Shown here: positions 8,643 through 19,374 of the stretch, one piece after another | How the letters are laid out: each line of letters starts with the position of its first letter | How positions within the stretch are numbered: the first letter of the stretch is position 1 | Assembly (NCBI RefSeq): GCF_021568705.1 | Contig: NZ_JAKGTH010000010.1 | Coordinates: forward strand, 62,001-126,000 | Direction: 5' to 3' | From: Gillisia lutea | Lineage (GTDB): Bacteria > Bacteroidota > Bacteroidia > Flavobacteriales > Flavobacteriaceae | Length of the DNA stretch: 64,000 nt | The notes under the pieces: model-generated | Database searches by the model: none | What the model saw: the letters and a program-made list of their open reading frames with translations, nothing else | What the model was told of the DNA's origin: nothing | Position numbers and translations under genes: made by a program

Positions 8643-9017
8643 ATGCCAACAATTTCACAATTAGTACGAAAAGGAAGAGCCAAAATAACCAAGAAGAGTA
8701 AATCGGCTGCTTTGGAATCGTGCCCTCAAAGAAGAGGTGTTTGTACGCGTGTTTACACAACTACTCCTAAGAAACCTAACTCTGCAATGCGTAAAGTTGC
8801 AAGGGTAAGGTTGACTAATGGAAAAGAAGTGAACGCCTACATCCCTGGAGAAGGTCACAATCTACAAGAGCACTCGATAGTATTGGTTAGAGGCGGAAGG
8901 GTAAAAGATTTGCCAGGAGTTAGATACCACATCGTTCGTGGTGCCTTAGATACCGCAGGTGTTGAAGGGAGAACTCAGCGTAGATCTAAATACGGAGCAA
9001 AACGCCCTAAGAAGTAA
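8643..9017 (+). CDS. rpsL: 30S ribosomal protein S12
   Basis: S12 lines the decoding centre of the small subunit and helps check codon-anticodon pairing. The 124 residues are full length. The loop [10 protein letters not shown] carries lysine at positions 43-44 and the loop [10 protein letters not shown] keeps its lysine. These are the sites where streptomycin-resistance substitutions occur, and both look wild type. It is the first gene of the superoperon, 23 bases ahead of rpsG. Confidence 0.99.
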   Translation: MPTISQLVRKGRAKITKKSKSAALESCPQRRGVCTRVYTTTPKKPNSAMRKVARVRLTNGKEVNAYIPGEGHNLQEHSIVLVRGGRVKDLPGVRYHIVRGALDTAGVEGRTQRRSKYGAKRPKK

Positions 9018-9040
9018 TTAAAAACTTTTAATGTAAAGAC

Positions 9041-9517
9041 ATGAGAAAAAGACAGCCAAAAAGGCGGCCTATTTTACCAGATCCAAAATTCAATGATCAG
9101 TTAGTAACTCGTTTTGTTAACATGATGATGTGGGATGGTAAGAAATCAGTTTCCTTTAAAGTGTTTTACGATGCGATTGCAATCGTAGAAGAGAAAAAAC
9201 AAGATGATGAGAAATCAGCCTTGGAAATTTGGAAAGATGCCCTTTCTAATGTAATGCCACACGTTGAAGTAAGAAGTAGACGAGTTGGTGGTGCTACATT
9301 TCAAATTCCAATGCAAATTAGACCAGACAGAAAAGTTTCAACTGCAATGAAGTGGTTGATCTCTTATTCTAGAAAGCGTAATGAGAAATCAATGGCTCAG
9401 AAATTAGCCGGAGAAATCATATCTGCTGCCAAAGAAGAAGGGGCTGCCGTTAAAAAACGTGTAGATACTCATAAAATGGCTGAAGCTAACAAAGCATTCT
9501 CTCACTTTAGATTCTAA
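9041..9517 (+). CDS. rpsG: 30S ribosomal protein S7
   Basis: S7 nucleates assembly of the 30S head and contacts tRNA in the E site. The 158 residues are full length. They begin MRKRQPKRR and contain the conserved [16 protein letters not shown] segment (about residues 78-93) and the C-terminal [15 protein letters not shown]. It follows rpsL in the usual str order, with fusA starting four bases after its stop. Confidence 0.99.
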   Translation: MRKRQPKRRPILPDPKFNDQLVTRFVNMMMWDGKKSVSFKVFYDAIAIVEEKKQDDEKSALEIWKDALSNVMPHVEVRSRRVGGATFQIPMQIRPDRKVSTAMKWLISYSRKRNEKSMAQKLAGEIISAAKEEGAAVKKRVDTHKMAEANKAFSHFRF

Positions 9518-9521
9518 AAAA

Positions 9522-11630
9522 ATGGCACAAAGAGATTTAAAATTCACAAGAAATATAGGTATTGCTGCGCATATTGATGCTGGTAAAACCACTACTACAG
9601 AGCGTATCTTGTTTTATACAGGTGTAAGCCACAAGATTGGAGAAGTTCATGACGGTGCTGCTACTATGGACTGGATGGAGCAAGAGCAGGAAAGAGGTAT
9701 TACAATTACTTCTGCTGCTACTCATTGTAAGTGGAATTATAGAAATCAAGAGTTTACAGTAAATATTATTGATACTCCTGGTCACGTAGATTTTACCGTA
9801 GAGGTAGAGCGTTCTTTACGTGTATTAGATGGTATGGTTGCTTTATTCAGTGCGGTTGATGGTGTTGAGCCTCAGTCTGAAACTGTTTGGAGACAAGCTG
9901 ATAAATATAGAGTTCCTCGTTTAGGATTTGTAAACAAAATGGACCGTCAGGGATCTGACTTCTTTAATGTTTGTAACCAGGTAAGAGAGATGCTAGGTGG
10001 AAACCCAGTGCCTTTGCAAATACCAATTGGTGAGGAAAATGATTTTAAAGGTGTTGTAGATTTAATATCTAAAACAGCTATCGTTTGGAATGAAGAAGAT
10101 TTTGGAATGACCTATGAAACCATAGATATTCCAGCTGAATTGATGGACGATGTAAATAAGTATAGAACTTTATTAGTTGAAGCGGTTGCTGAATACGATG
10201 AAGCTTTGATGGAGAAATTCTTTGAAGATGAAGCTTCTATTACTGAAGATGAGATTATTGCTGCGCTTAGAGCTGCAACTATCGATATGTCTATCATTCC
10301 AATGATGTGTGGTTCTGCCTTCAAAAATAAAGGTGTTCAAATGATGTTGGATGCAGTTATGCGTTATTTACCATCTCCTGTGGATGTTGATGCTATTATT
10401 GGTATGAACCCAGATACAGAAGAAGAAGAATCTCGTAAGCCTAATGTGGACTCTCCGTTTTCTGCTTTAGCATTTAAAATTGCTACCGATCCTTTCGTTG
10501 GTCGTTTAGCATTCTTTAGAGTTTACTCTGGAGCTTTGGATGCTGGTTCTTATGTATTGAATAACCGTTCCGGTAAAAAAGAACGTATCTCACGTATCTA
10601 TCAAATGCACTCTAACAAGCAGGAGCCTATTGATAGAATTGAAGCTGGAGATATTGGAGCTGCTGTTGGTTTTAAAGATATTAAAACCGGAGATACGCTT
10701 ACCGATGAAAAACATCCAATTATATTAGAATCTATGTCTTTCCCTGCGCCGGTAATTGGTATCGCTGTAGAGCCTAAGACAAAAGCTGATGTTGATAAAA
10801 TGGGTATGGCTTTAGCTAAATTAGCTGAAGAAGATCCAACTTTCCAAGTTAAGACTGATGAAGCTTCAGGACAGACTATTATTTCAGGAATGGGTGAATT
10901 ACACCTTGAGATTCTTGTAGATCGTTTGAAAAGAGAATTCAAAGTTGAAGTTAACGAAGGTCAACCTCAGGTAGAGTACAAAGAGACTATTACTAGAACT
11001 GCAGATCATAGAGAAGTTTATAAGAAGCAATCTGGTGGTCGTGGTAAATTTGGTGATATCGTATTTGAGATGTCTCCTGCAGATGAGGACTTTAAAGGTC
11101 CGGGTCTACAATTTATCGACTCTGTAAAAGGTGGACGTATTCCTAAAGAATTCATCCCATCTGTTGAAAAAGGTTTTAAAGAAGCTATGAAAAACGGTCC
11201 TTTGGCTGGTTTTAAAATGGACTCTTTAAAAGTTGAATTGAAAGATGGATCTTTCCACCCTGTGGATTCTGATCAACTTTCATTCGAATTGGCTGCAAAA
11301 ATGGGGTACAAAGTAGCTGCTAAGAAAGCAGGAGCTGTAATCCTTGAGCCAATAATGAAGGTTGAAGTAGTTACTCCAGAGGAGAACATGGGAGATATCG
11401 TAGGAGATTTGAACAGAAGAAGAGGACAGGTTAATGACATGTCTGACAGATCTGGAGCTAAAGTTATTAAAGCTGAAGTTCCGCTTTCTGAAATGTTTGG
11501 ATATGTAACAACATTAAGAACATTGTCTTCTGGTAGAGCAACTTCTACAATGGAATTTTCTCACTATGCTGAAACACCTTCTAACATTTCAGAGTCGGTT
11601 ATTAAAGCAGCTAAGGGAACAAACGAATAA
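9522..11630 (+). CDS. fusA: Translation elongation factor G
   Basis: EF-G is the GTPase that drives translocation and, with RRF, ribosome recycling. The 702-residue product has the P-loop [15 protein letters not shown] (about residues 16-30), the switch region [18 protein letters not shown] (G3) and NKMD (G4), followed by domains II-V. The domain IV/V region contains [10 protein letters not shown] and the terminal [10 protein letters not shown]. tuf, which often follows fusA in str operons, is absent here; rpsJ comes next after 10 bases. Confidence 0.99.
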   Translation: MAQRDLKFTRNIGIAAHIDAGKTTTTERILFYTGVSHKIGEVHDGAATMDWMEQEQERGITITSAATHCKWNYRNQEFTVNIIDTPGHVDFTVEVERSLRVLDGMVALFSAVDGVEPQSETVWRQADKYRVPRLGFVNKMDRQGSDFFNVCNQVREMLGGNPVPLQIPIGEENDFKGVVDLISKTAIVWNEEDFGMTYETIDIPAELMDDVNKYRTLLVEAVAEYDEALMEKFFEDEASITEDEIIAALRAATIDMSIIPMMCGSAFKNKGVQMMLDAVMRYLPSPVDVDAIIGMNPDTEEEESRKPNVDSPFSALAFKIATDPFVGRLAFFRVYSGALDAGSYVLNNRSGKKERISRIYQMHSNKQEPIDRIEAGDIGAAVGFKDIKTGDTLTDEKHPIILESMSFPAPVIGIAVEPKTKADVDKMGMALAKLAEEDPTFQVKTDEASGQTIISGMGELHLEILVDRLKREFKVEVNEGQPQVEYKETITRTADHREVYKKQSGGRGKFGDIVFEMSPADEDFKGPGLQFIDSVKGGRIPKEFIPSVEKGFKEAMKNGPLAGFKMDSLKVELKDGSFHPVDSDQLSFELAAKMGYKVAAKKAGAVILEPIMKVEVVTPEENMGDIVGDLNRRRGQVNDMSDRSGAKVIKAEVPLSEMFGYVTTLRTLSSGRATSTMEFSHYAETPSNISESVIKAAKGTNE

Positions 11631-11640
11631 TATTAGGGAT

Positions 11641-11946
11641 ATGAGTCAGAAAATCAGAATAAAATTAAAATCCTACGATCATAACTTAGTAGATAAATCT
11701 GCTGAGAAGATTGTAAAGACCGTAAAAACTACGGGCGCTGTGGTAACAGGACCAATCCCGTTGCCTACACATAAAAAAATCTTTACTGTATTGCGTTCTC
11801 CACACGTGAACAAAAAAGCTAGAGAACAATTTCAATTAAGCTCTTACAAAAGATTGTTGGACATCTATAGTTCTTCATCTAAAACTATCGATGCTTTAAT
11901 GAAGTTAGAATTACCTAGCGGAGTAGAGGTGGAAATTAAAGTGTGA
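11641..11946 (+). CDS. rpsJ: 30S ribosomal protein S10
   Basis: S10 is part of the 30S head and, as NusE, also joins the antitermination complex with NusB. I start at the ATG at 11641 ([14 protein letters not shown], 101 aa), the normal length. A longer frame reaching 11566 would overlap the end of fusA and has no family support. A 184-base gap follows before rplC, much longer than other gaps in the operon. Confidence 0.98.
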   Translation: MSQKIRIKLKSYDHNLVDKSAEKIVKTVKTTGAVVTGPIPLPTHKKIFTVLRSPHVNKKAREQFQLSSYKRLLDIYSSSSKTIDALMKLELPSGVEVEIKV

Positions 11947-12130
11947 TAATTTAGTCTTCTTGTTTAATTATTAATAAGTAGGAGAACAAAGTTATTAACG
12001 CCTTTAGAAAGTTAAGTCTTTCAAATACATGTCCTGCGCAGTAGTCAAGGGAAAAACGGAAAAATACATTCAGGATTGGAAGTATTTTCAATCCTGAATA
12101 TTTTTAATAAATAATTTAATAATAATAATT
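11947..12130 (+). promoter_or_regulatory. Possible regulatory leader between rpsJ and rplC
   Basis: This 184-base gap is the longest in the ribosomal superoperon. It holds a perfect 11-bp hairpin (12068-12078 with 12089-12099, 10-base loop) followed by a T-rich stretch. A smaller hairpin is upstream (GAAAG 12007-12011 with CTTTC 12018-12022). No exact TAnnTTTG promoter and no ORF are visible. It lies where the str and S10 parts join, so an attenuator or ribosomal-protein-binding leader is plausible; this is inference. Confidence 0.45.
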
Positions 12131-12742
12131 ATGTCTGGGTTAATAGGAAAGAAAATAGGCATGACCAGCATTTTCGATGAGAATGGAAAGAACATTCCAT
12201 GTACCGTTGTACAAGCAGGTCCTTGCGTAATTACCCAAGTCAGAACCAAAGAGGTTGACGGGTACGAAGCACTTCAACTTGGTTTCGATGACAAAAAGAC
12301 TGCTAATAAAGCTGCCACTGGGCACGCTAAAAAAGCCGGAGCCGTAGCAATGCGCAAAGTCGTTGAATTCAAGGGATTTGAAGGAGAGCACAAATTAGGT
12401 GATAGCATTACTGTTGAACATTTCATTGAAGGCGAGTTTGTTGACGTTTCAGGAATAAGTAAAGGTAAAGGTTTCCAAGGTGTTGTAAAAAGACACGGTT
12501 TTGGTGGAGTTGGACAAGCAACCCACGGACAGCACAACCGATTAAGAGCTCCAGGTTCTATTGGTGCAGCGTCATATCCTGCGAGAGTATTCAAAGGAAT
12601 GCGTATGGCTGGCCGTATGGGAGGTGAAAAAGTGAAATTAGAAAACTTGAGAGTTTTAAAAGTGGTAGCTGATAAAAATCTACTAGTGATCAAAGGAAGT
12701 ATTCCAGGTCATAACAACTCTTATGTAATCATTGAGAAGTAA
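12131..12742 (+). CDS. rplC: 50S ribosomal protein L3
   Basis: L3 is an early assembly protein whose long loop reaches toward the peptidyl transferase centre. The 203 residues are complete: [19 protein letters not shown] at the start, then the loop [21 protein letters not shown], which contains the glutamine that is methylated in many bacteria, then the basic tail. The stop TAA overlaps the rplD ATG by one base (TAATG), implying translational coupling. A stem-loop leader candidate lies upstream. Confidence 0.99.
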   Translation: MSGLIGKKIGMTSIFDENGKNIPCTVVQAGPCVITQVRTKEVDGYEALQLGFDDKKTANKAATGHAKKAGAVAMRKVVEFKGFEGEHKLGDSITVEHFIEGEFVDVSGISKGKGFQGVVKRHGFGGVGQATHGQHNRLRAPGSIGAASYPARVFKGMRMAGRMGGEKVKLENLRVLKVVADKNLLVIKGSIPGHNNSYVIIEK

Positions 12743-13371
12743 TGGAAATAGCAGTAGTAGATATTAAAGGAAAAGAAACAGGTAGAAAGGCGAGTCTTTC
12801 TGATGCTGTTTTTGCAATAGAGCCTAATAATCACGCGGTTTATCTTGATGTAAAACAATACTTGGCTAACCAACGTCAAGGAACGCACAAAGCTAAAGAG
12901 CGTGCGGAAATTACAGGTAGTACCCGTAAGATTAAGAAGCAAAAAGGAACTGGTACAGCTCGTGCTGGTAGTATTAAATCTCCTGTTTTTAGAGGTGGAG
13001 GTCGTGTATTCGGTCCGCGTCCTAGAAACTACGGATTTAAATTGAACAAAAATTTAAAAAGATTGGCTAGAAAATCTGCTTTATCTCTTAAAGCAAATGA
13101 CAAGGCAATCATCGTTGTTGAAGATTTTCAATTCGATACTCCAAAGACCAAAAACTTTATCGATGTTTTGAAAGGTCTTGGTATTCAGGATAAAAAGTCT
13201 TTAATAGTGTTGGGTGAGTCAAATAAAAATGTATATTTGTCGTCACGCAATTTAAAGGGCTCTGAAGTTGTAAGTGCTTCGGAATTAAGTACTTACAAAA
13301 TACTAAATGCAAATAATATTGTGTTTGTAGAGGGGTCTTTAGAAGGAATTGAGTCGAATTTAAGTAAATAA
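12742..13371 (+). CDS. rplD: 50S ribosomal protein L4
   Basis: L4 lines the narrow part of the exit tunnel; in E. coli it also represses its own S10 operon, which makes it the first candidate ligand for the leader before rplC. The 209 residues are full length, with the tunnel-loop region [22 protein letters not shown] at about residues 69-90 and the conserved [14 protein letters not shown] next to it. The start codon overlaps the rplC stop. Confidence 0.99.
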   Translation: MEIAVVDIKGKETGRKASLSDAVFAIEPNNHAVYLDVKQYLANQRQGTHKAKERAEITGSTRKIKKQKGTGTARAGSIKSPVFRGGGRVFGPRPRNYGFKLNKNLKRLARKSALSLKANDKAIIVVEDFQFDTPKTKNFIDVLKGLGIQDKKSLIVLGESNKNVYLSSRNLKGSEVVSASELSTYKILNANNIVFVEGSLEGIESNLSK

Positions 13372-13376
13372 GCACT

Positions 13377-13667
13377 ATGAGTATCTTAATAAAACCTATT
13401 ATTACTGAAAAAGCGACAGCAGATAGCGAGTTGAATAACCGCTTTTCTTTTGTTGTAAATAACAGGGCGAATAAGATTGAAATTAAAGAAGCGGTTGAGT
13501 CTGCTTATGGTGTTTCAGTTACTAAAGTTCGCACAGTTAATGTCCGTCCAGATCGTAAATCTCGTTATACAAAAACGGGAGTGATCACTGGTAAAACAAG
13601 TGCTTTTAAAAAAGCATATGTACAGGTGGCGGAAGGTGAAACTATTGATTTGTATAGTAATCTCTAA
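13377..13667 (+). CDS. rplW: 50S ribosomal protein L23
   Basis: L23 sits at the tunnel exit and is the docking site for trigger factor and the signal recognition particle. The 96-residue protein begins with the typical ILIKPIITEKAT and has the compact alpha/beta fold with YGVSVTKVRTVNVRP. It is five bases after rplD. Confidence 0.98.
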   Translation: MSILIKPIITEKATADSELNNRFSFVVNNRANKIEIKEAVESAYGVSVTKVRTVNVRPDRKSRYTKTGVITGKTSAFKKAYVQVAEGETIDLYSNL

Positions 13668-13676
13668 GATTAAAAA

Positions 13677-14504
13677 ATGTCAGTTAGAAAATTAAAACCA
13701 ATCACCCCTGGTCAGCGATTTAGAGTAGTTAATGGATTTGACGCCATTACTACTGATAAGCCGGAGAAAAGTTTATTGGCTCCGATTAAAAAGTCAGGTG
13801 GTAGAAACAGTCAAGGAAAAATGACCATGCGCTATAAAGGTGGTGGTCATAAAAAACGTTACAGAGTTATAGACTTTAAGCGTGACAAGCATGGAGTTCC
13901 TGCTACAGTTGCGACTATAGAATATGATCCAAATAGAACGGCTTTTATCGCTTTATTGAATTATCAAGATGGTGAAAAAAGATATGTTGTTGCTCAAAAT
14001 GGGTTGCAAGTAGGTCAGAACATCATTTCAGACGCAGAAGCTGCGGCTCCTGAAATTGGTAACTGTATGCCGCTTTCAAGTATTCCATTGGGTACTATTA
14101 TTTCTTGTATCGAATTACGTCCTGGACAAGGAGCTGTTATGGCTCGTAGTGCAGGTGCTTTTGCTCAGTTAGTTGCTAGAGAAGGTAGATATGCTACCAT
14201 CAAGCTTCCTTCAGGAGAGATTAGAAGAGTGCTTGTAACATGTATGGCAACTATTGGTGCTATATCCAACAGTGATCATCAGCTTATCGTTTCTGGTAAA
14301 GCTGGTAGAAGCAGATGGTTGGGTAGAAGACCGCGTACAAGACCGGTTGTGATGAACCCAGTAGATCACCCAATGGGTGGTGGTGAAGGTAAATCTTCAG
14401 GAGGTCATCCACGTTCTAGAAAAGGTTTACCTGCTAAAGGTTACAGAACCAGATCTAAAACGAAGGCGAGTAATAAGTATATTGTAGAACGTAGAAAGAA
14501 ATAA
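13677..14504 (+). CDS. rplB: 50S ribosomal protein L2
   Basis: L2 is a large, highly conserved protein needed for subunit joining and peptidyl transferase activity. The 275 residues contain the RNA-binding segments [16 protein letters not shown] (about 60-75) and the C-terminal [14 protein letters not shown] with the conserved histidine near the catalytic centre, followed by [13 protein letters not shown]. It is nine bases after rplW. Confidence 0.99.
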   Translation: MSVRKLKPITPGQRFRVVNGFDAITTDKPEKSLLAPIKKSGGRNSQGKMTMRYKGGGHKKRYRVIDFKRDKHGVPATVATIEYDPNRTAFIALLNYQDGEKRYVVAQNGLQVGQNIISDAEAAAPEIGNCMPLSSIPLGTIISCIELRPGQGAVMARSAGAFAQLVAREGRYATIKLPSGEIRRVLVTCMATIGAISNSDHQLIVSGKAGRSRWLGRRPRTRPVVMNPVDHPMGGGEGKSSGGHPRSRKGLPAKGYRTRSKTKASNKYIVERRKK

Positions 14505-14510
14505 TAAGAT

Positions 14511-14789
14511 ATGGCACGTTCATTAAAAAAAGGACCTTTCGTTCATTATAAATTAGATAAAAAGATTTCTCTAAATGTAGAATCTGGTAAAAAAGCAGTT
14601 ATCAAGACTTGGTCTAGAGCTTCTATGATTACGCCAGATTTCGTAGGGCAAACTATCGCTGTGCACAACGGGAAACAATTTGTTCCGGTTTATGTAACAG
14701 AAAACATGGTAGGTCATAAATTAGGAGAATTCTCACCGACTAGATCTTTTAGAGGTCACGCTGGTGCGAAAAACAAAGGTAAAAGATAA
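14511..14789 (+). CDS. rpsS: 30S ribosomal protein S19
   Basis: S19 forms a complex with S13 in the 30S head and contacts the bridge to the 50S subunit. The 92-residue protein starts [12 protein letters not shown] and has the family core [29 protein letters not shown] and [14 protein letters not shown]. It is six bases after rplB. Confidence 0.99.
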   Translation: MARSLKKGPFVHYKLDKKISLNVESGKKAVIKTWSRASMITPDFVGQTIAVHNGKQFVPVYVTENMVGHKLGEFSPTRSFRGHAGAKNKGKR

Positions 14790-14797
14790 TTGAAGCT

Positions 14798-15205
14798 ATG
14801 GGAGTTCGTAAAAGAGAAAAAGCAGAGCAAACAAAAGAAGCTAAGAAATCAATAGCTTTTGCAAAACTGAATAACTGCCCTACCTCGCCAAGAAAGATGC
14901 GTTTGGTCGCAGATTTAGTACGTGGTGTAAGAGTAGAAAAAGCGCTTCAAATTTTGAAATTCAGTTCTAAGGATGCATCTCGCAAATTAGAGAAGTTATT
15001 GCTTTCTGCAATAGCTAACTGGCAAGCGAAAAATGAAGATGCAAGTATCGAAGATGCTGAATTGTTTGTAAAAGAGATTCGCGTTGATGGAGGAAGTATG
15101 TTGAAAAGACTACGTCCTGCTCCACAAGGTCGCGCACATAGAATTAGAAAACGTTCCAACCACGTTACATTAGTGCTTGGGGCTATCAATAATACACAAA
15201 GCTAA
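14798..15205 (+). CDS. rplV: 50S ribosomal protein L22
   Basis: L22 contributes a beta-hairpin to the exit-tunnel constriction, near the macrolide site. At 135 residues it is longer than the roughly 110 of E. coli because of a charged N-terminal extension of about 20 residues ([16 protein letters not shown]). The hairpin region [19 protein letters not shown] shows no deletion of the kind linked to macrolide resistance. Confidence 0.98.
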   Translation: MGVRKREKAEQTKEAKKSIAFAKLNNCPTSPRKMRLVADLVRGVRVEKALQILKFSSKDASRKLEKLLLSAIANWQAKNEDASIEDAELFVKEIRVDGGSMLKRLRPAPQGRAHRIRKRSNHVTLVLGAINNTQS

Positions 15206-15212
15206 GAAGAGT

Positions 15213-15938
15213 ATGGGACAGAAAACAAATCCAATCGGGAATCGCCTTGGTATCATTAGAGGATGGGAATCCAACTGGTACGGAGGAAATGACTACGGCG
15301 ATAAATTAGCCGAAGACGATAAGATTAGAAAATACATCCATGCTCGTTTATCTAAAGCGAGTGTATCTAGGGTAATTATCGAGCGTACCCTTAAACTTGT
15401 AACCGTTACTATCACTACTGCTAGACCTGGTATTATTATTGGGAAAGGTGGACAAGAGGTAGACAAGTTGAAAGAAGAGCTTAAGAAAATTACCGATAAG
15501 GAAGTTCAAATAAACATCTTTGAAATTAAGAGACCTGAATTAGATGCTCACTTAGTTGGTTCAAGCATTGCAAGACAAATAGAGAATCGTATCTCTTACC
15601 GTCGTGCAATTAAGATGGCCATCGCAGCTGCAATGAGAATGAATGCTGAGGGTATTAAAGTACAGATTTCTGGTAGATTGAACGGTGCTGAAATGGCACG
15701 TTCTGAAGCTTACAAAGATGGAAGAATTCCATTATCAACTTTTAGAGCCGATATTGACTATGCTTTAGTTGAGGCACATACTACTTACGGTAGATTAGGT
15801 GTTAAAGTGTGGATCATGAAAGGTGAGGTTTACGGTAAAAGAGAACTTTCTCCGCTAGTTGGAATGTCCAAGAAGCAAGGAGGAAAAACCGGAGGAGCCG
15901 CACGAGGTGGTAACAACAAATCACGTCGTAGAAAGTAA
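15213..15938 (+). CDS. rpsC: 30S ribosomal protein S3
   Basis: S3 forms part of the mRNA entry channel and has helicase-associated function together with S4 and S5. The start is the ATG at 15213 ([13 protein letters not shown], 241 aa). A longer frame starting at 15177 would run into rplV and lacks homology. The KH domain motif [14 protein letters not shown] is at about residues 73-86, and the C-terminal domain includes [14 protein letters not shown]. It ends in a Gly/Lys/Arg-rich tail. Confidence 0.99.
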   Translation: MGQKTNPIGNRLGIIRGWESNWYGGNDYGDKLAEDDKIRKYIHARLSKASVSRVIIERTLKLVTVTITTARPGIIIGKGGQEVDKLKEELKKITDKEVQINIFEIKRPELDAHLVGSSIARQIENRISYRRAIKMAIAAAMRMNAEGIKVQISGRLNGAEMARSEAYKDGRIPLSTFRADIDYALVEAHTTYGRLGVKVWIMKGEVYGKRELSPLVGMSKKQGGKTGGAARGGNNKSRRRK

Positions 15939-15957
15939 TTTTTTAAAGTAAAGAAAA

Positions 15958-16377
15958 ATGTTACAGCCTAAAAGAACAAAATATCGCAAGATGCAGAAAG
16001 GCCGTATGAAAGGAAACTCTCAAAGAGGGCACAGACTTTCAAACGGTACATTCGGAATCAAGTCACTAGATTCTAATTTCCTTACTGCGCGTCAAATAGA
16101 AGCAGCTCGTATCGCCGCTACTCGTTTTATGAAAAGAGAAGGTTCATTATGGATTAAAATATTTCCAGATAAGCCTATTACAAAAAAGCCTCTTGAAGTA
16201 CGTATGGGTAAAGGTAAAGGTGCTGTAGAATATTGGGCAGCAGTTGTGAAGCCAGGAAGAATACTATTTGAAATAGGTGGTGTTCCTTATGATGTTGCAA
16301 AAGAGGCATTGCGTCTAGCAGCTCAAAAGCTTCCAGTTAAAACTAAGTTTATTGTGGCTAGAGATTATCAAGCTTAA
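15958..16377 (+). CDS. rplP: 50S ribosomal protein L16
   Basis: L16 helps form the tRNA A-site pocket on the 50S subunit. The 139-residue protein begins [16 protein letters not shown] and contains the family signatures [22 protein letters not shown] and [22 protein letters not shown]. It is 19 bases after rpsC. Confidence 0.99.
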   Translation: MLQPKRTKYRKMQKGRMKGNSQRGHRLSNGTFGIKSLDSNFLTARQIEAARIAATRFMKREGSLWIKIFPDKPITKKPLEVRMGKGKGAVEYWAAVVKPGRILFEIGGVPYDVAKEALRLAAQKLPVKTKFIVARDYQA

Positions 16378-16389
16378 TTAAGAGACGTT

Positions 16390-16581
16390 ATGAAACAATC
16401 AGAAGTAAGAGAATTATCTCCAGCAGAACTACAAGAAGAACTAGCTAAAACTAGGAAAGCATATTCAGATTTAAAAATGGCTCACGCAGTTTCGCCATTA
16501 GAGAACCCAATACAGTTACGTGCTGTAAGAAGATCTATAGCGAGGATTGCTACAGAGTTAACAAAAAGAGAACAACAATAA
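16390..16581 (+). CDS. rpmC: 50S ribosomal protein L29
   Basis: A 63-residue helical-hairpin protein at the tunnel exit next to L23. The pattern KQSEVRELSPAELQEEL..LRAVRRSIARIATELTKRE is typical of the family. It is twelve bases after rplP in the standard S10-operon order. Confidence 0.97.
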   Translation: MKQSEVRELSPAELQEELAKTRKAYSDLKMAHAVSPLENPIQLRAVRRSIARIATELTKREQQ

Positions 16582-16602
16582 TTAGTGTTATTCTGCTGAA
16601 AG

Positions 16603-16860
16603 ATGGAAAAAAGAAATTTAAGAAAAGAACGTATAGGTGTAGTTACCAGTAACAAAATGACGAAATCAATCGTGGTTGCTGAAGTAAAAAAGGTAAAACA
16701 CCCCATGTATGGAAAGTTCGTTTTAAAAACGAAGAAGTATGTGGCACACGACGAGACAAATGACTGCAACATTGGAGATACTGTAAAAATAATGGAAACA
16801 CGTCCATTGAGTAAATCTAAATGTTGGAGACTAGTAGAAATAATTGAAAGAGCTAAGTAA
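16603..16860 (+). CDS. rpsQ: 30S ribosomal protein S17
   Basis: S17 is an early-binding OB-fold protein of the 30S body. The 85 residues include [24 protein letters not shown] and the signature region [21 protein letters not shown]. It is two bases from rplN, consistent with translational coupling. Confidence 0.98.
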   Translation: MEKRNLRKERIGVVTSNKMTKSIVVAEVKKVKHPMYGKFVLKTKKYVAHDETNDCNIGDTVKIMETRPLSKSKCWRLVEIIERAK

Positions 16861-16862
16861 AA

Positions 16863-17231
16863 ATGGTACAACAAGAGTCTAGATTAAGAGTAGCAGACAA
16901 TACCGGGGCAAAAGAAGTTTTGACCATTAGAGTATTAGGGGGTACAAAAAGAAGATACGCTTCTGTTGGAGACAAGATAGTTGTCAGTGTTAAAGAAGCT
17001 ACACCTAATGGAAACATTAAGAAAGGTGCGGTTTCAACAGCAGTTGTTGTTCGTACCAAGAAAGAAGTACGCAGACCAGACGGATCTTACATTCGTTTTG
17101 ATGATAATGCATGTGTTCTTTTAAACCCAGCCGGTGAAATGCGCGGAACACGTGTATTCGGACCTGTAGCCCGTGAGCTTCGTGATAAGCAATTCATGAA
17201 GATTGTATCATTAGCACCAGAGGTGCTTTAA
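16863..17231 (+). CDS. rplN: 50S ribosomal protein L14
   Basis: L14 lies at the subunit interface and is the binding site of the silencing factor RsfS. The 122 residues start [19 protein letters not shown] and contain the signature [27 protein letters not shown] at about 54-80, as well as [13 protein letters not shown] near the C terminus. Confidence 0.99.
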   Translation: MVQQESRLRVADNTGAKEVLTIRVLGGTKRRYASVGDKIVVSVKEATPNGNIKKGAVSTAVVVRTKKEVRRPDGSYIRFDDNACVLLNPAGEMRGTRVFGPVARELRDKQFMKIVSLAPEVL

Positions 17232-17242
17232 TACATTATAAA

Positions 17243-17554
17243 ATGACAAAGCTTAAAATAAAATCAGGAGATACAGTAAGAATTATCGCTGGAGATCATA
17301 AAGGTCAAGAGGGAAAAGTTCAACGCATTATCCGCGAGAAGAACAAGGCAATTGTGGAAGGTTTGAACATGGTTTCTAAACATGAGAAGCCAAGTGCAGC
17401 GAACCCACAAGGAGGAATAGTGAAAAAGGAAGCACCTATCCATATTTCCAACTTATCTTTAATCGATAAAAAGGGTGATACTACCCGTGTTGGTTACAAG
17501 ATGGAAGATGGTAAGAAAGTGAGATTTTCCAAAAAATCAAATGAAGTAATTTAG
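17243..17554 (+). CDS. rplX: 50S ribosomal protein L24
   Basis: L24 is an assembly-initiator protein with an N-terminal KOW motif, seen here as [19 protein letters not shown]. The 103 residues are full length, ending in a basic stretch ([12 protein letters not shown]). rplE starts two bases after its stop. Confidence 0.98.
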   Translation: MTKLKIKSGDTVRIIAGDHKGQEGKVQRIIREKNKAIVEGLNMVSKHEKPSAANPQGGIVKKEAPIHISNLSLIDKKGDTTRVGYKMEDGKKVRFSKKSNEVI

Positions 17555-17556
17555 TT

Positions 17557-18108
17557 ATGGCATACGTACCAAGACTTAAACAAGAGTATAAAGACAAAAT
17601 AGTGTCGGCTCTTACAGAGGAATTCAGTTACTCAAACATCATGCAGGTTCCAAAACTACAAAAGATAGTTTTGAGCCGTGGAGTTGGAGCAGCTGTAGCA
17701 GATAAAAAATTGATCGATCATGCAGTTGATGAGTTAACTATGATCACAGGTCAAAAAGCGGTATCAACCATTTCTAAAAAAGATGTTGCTTCATTTAAAC
17801 TACGTAAAGGAATGCCAATTGGGGCAAAAGTTACTTTACGTGGAGAGAGAATGTACGAATTTTTAGATCGTCTAATAACTTCAGCACTACCAAGAGTACG
17901 TGATTTTGGAGGGATAAAAGCAACTGGTTTCGATGGTAGAGGAAATTATAACCTTGGTATTACCGAGCAAATTATTTTCCCTGAAATCGATATCGATAAG
18001 GTGAATAAGATCTCTGGAATGGATATTACGTTTGTAACATCTGCACCAACAGATAAAGAAGCGAAATCATTGTTAACGGAACTAGGTTTACCTTTTAAAA
18101 AGAATTAA
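17557..18108 (+). CDS. rplE: 50S ribosomal protein L5
   Basis: L5 binds 5S rRNA in the central protuberance. The 183 residues contain [16 protein letters not shown] near the N terminus, the conserved [21 protein letters not shown] and the C-terminal [16 protein letters not shown]. rpsN follows after two bases. Confidence 0.99.
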   Translation: MAYVPRLKQEYKDKIVSALTEEFSYSNIMQVPKLQKIVLSRGVGAAVADKKLIDHAVDELTMITGQKAVSTISKKDVASFKLRKGMPIGAKVTLRGERMYEFLDRLITSALPRVRDFGGIKATGFDGRGNYNLGITEQIIFPEIDIDKVNKISGMDITFVTSAPTDKEAKSLLTELGLPFKKN

Positions 18109-18110
18109 TT

Positions 18111-18380
18111 ATGGCTAAAGAATCAATGAAAGCCCGTGAGGTGAAGAGACAAGAAACGGTAAAAAAATATGCTGAGAAACGTCAGGCTTTGAAAGAAGCT
18201 GGTGACTTTGAAGCTTTGCAAAAATTACCAAAGAATGCCTCTCCTGTACGTTTACACAATCGTTGTAAATTAACTGGAAGACCTAAAGGGTATATGAGAC
18301 AATTTGGTGTTTCTCGTGTAATGTTTAGAGAGATGGCCAATAAGGGGTTAATCCCAGGTGTAAGAAAAGCTAGTTGGTAA
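18111..18380 (+). CDS. rpsN: 30S ribosomal protein S14, zinc-independent long form
   Basis: S14 is a late-assembling protein of the 30S head. The 89-residue length and the lack of paired CxxC motifs (only one cysteine, in [21 protein letters not shown]) show that it is the long zinc-independent form. The C-terminal signature [25 protein letters not shown] is intact. Confidence 0.98.
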   Translation: MAKESMKAREVKRQETVKKYAEKRQALKEAGDFEALQKLPKNASPVRLHNRCKLTGRPKGYMRQFGVSRVMFREMANKGLIPGVRKASW

Positions 18381-18402
18381 TTAAGATTTAAAAGGACAAA
18401 AA

Positions 18403-18801
18403 ATGACTACAGATCCTATTGCAGATTATTTAACAAGAATTAGAAATGCCGTACTCGCTAACCACCGTGTTGTTGAGATACCTGCATCTAATCTTAAAAA
18501 GGAGATCACTAAAATATTATTCGATCAGGGATATATTCTTAGTTACAAGTTTGAAGATAATGCCACTCAAGGAATTATCAAGATAGCTCTTAAGTATGAT
18601 AAGCTTACTAAAGAGCCTGTAATTAAAGCTATCCAACGAATAAGTAAACCCGGTTTACGTAAATACGCCGGAGCAAATGAATTGCCACGTATATTAAACG
18701 GACTTGGAATTGCTATTGTTTCTACTTCTCATGGAGTGATGACAGGAAGACAAGCTCAAGCTGAAAAAGTTGGTGGTGAAGTTTTATGCTACGTTTACTA
18801 A
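18403..18801 (+). CDS. rpsH: 30S ribosomal protein S8
   Basis: S8 is a primary 16S rRNA binder; in E. coli it represses the spc operon. The 132 residues begin MTTDPIADYLTRIRNA and end with the family signature GIAIVSTSHGVMTGRQAQAEKVGGEVLCYVY. There is a 22-base gap before it, without a visible hairpin. Confidence 0.99.
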   Translation: MTTDPIADYLTRIRNAVLANHRVVEIPASNLKKEITKILFDQGYILSYKFEDNATQGIIKIALKYDKLTKEPVIKAIQRISKPGLRKYAGANELPRILNGLGIAIVSTSHGVMTGRQAQAEKVGGEVLCYVY

Positions 18802-18819
18802 TACTTAAAGACTTAAGAA

Positions 18820-19362
18820 ATGTCAAGAATAGGTAAAAACCCAGTCAGCATTCCGGAAGGAGTTCAAGTGAACTTTCAAGACGGCGTTATGACGGTAAAA
18901 GGGAAATTAGGAGAATTAACTCAAAAAATTGAGGACATCCAGGTTGTTATTGAGGATGGAATGATTACTTTTGAGCGCTCTTCAGATAAGAAGGACCAAA
19001 AAGCAAAGCATGGGTTATACCGTGCCTTGGTAAATAACATGATTGAAGGTGTAGCTAATGGTTATACAAAACAATTAGAACTTGTAGGGGTAGGTTATCG
19101 TGCGTCTAATCAAGGACAAAAATTGGATTTGGCCATTGGGTTCTCTCATAACATTGTTATTGAAGTGGCACCAGAGGTTAAAGTGGAAACAGTTTCAGAT
19201 AAAGGTAAGAACCCTATCGTGAAACTTACTTCTCATGATAAACAACTGGTAGGTCAAGTGGCAGCTAAAATTCGTTCCTTCCGTGCTCCAGAGCCATACA
19301 AAGGAAAAGGAATTAAATTTGTAGGTGAGCAATTAAGAAGAAAAGCAGGTAAATCAGCTTAA
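18820..19362 (+). CDS. rplF: 50S ribosomal protein L6
   Basis: L6 lies near the factor-binding site of the 50S subunit. The 180-residue protein has the two-domain duplicated fold, starting MSRIGKNPVSIPEGV and with the C-terminal signature PEPYKGKGIKFVGE. It is 18 bases after rpsH. Confidence 0.99.
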   Translation: MSRIGKNPVSIPEGVQVNFQDGVMTVKGKLGELTQKIEDIQVVIEDGMITFERSSDKKDQKAKHGLYRALVNNMIEGVANGYTKQLELVGVGYRASNQGQKLDLAIGFSHNIVIEVAPEVKVETVSDKGKNPIVKLTSHDKQLVGQVAAKIRSFRAPEPYKGKGIKFVGEQLRRKAGKSA

Positions 19363-19374
19363 TAGATTTTAGAT

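Noticed and set aside
12274-12693. 139-codon open frame opposite rplC
   Set aside because: It is the antisense shadow of a ribosomal gene with no start context and no recognisable protein.
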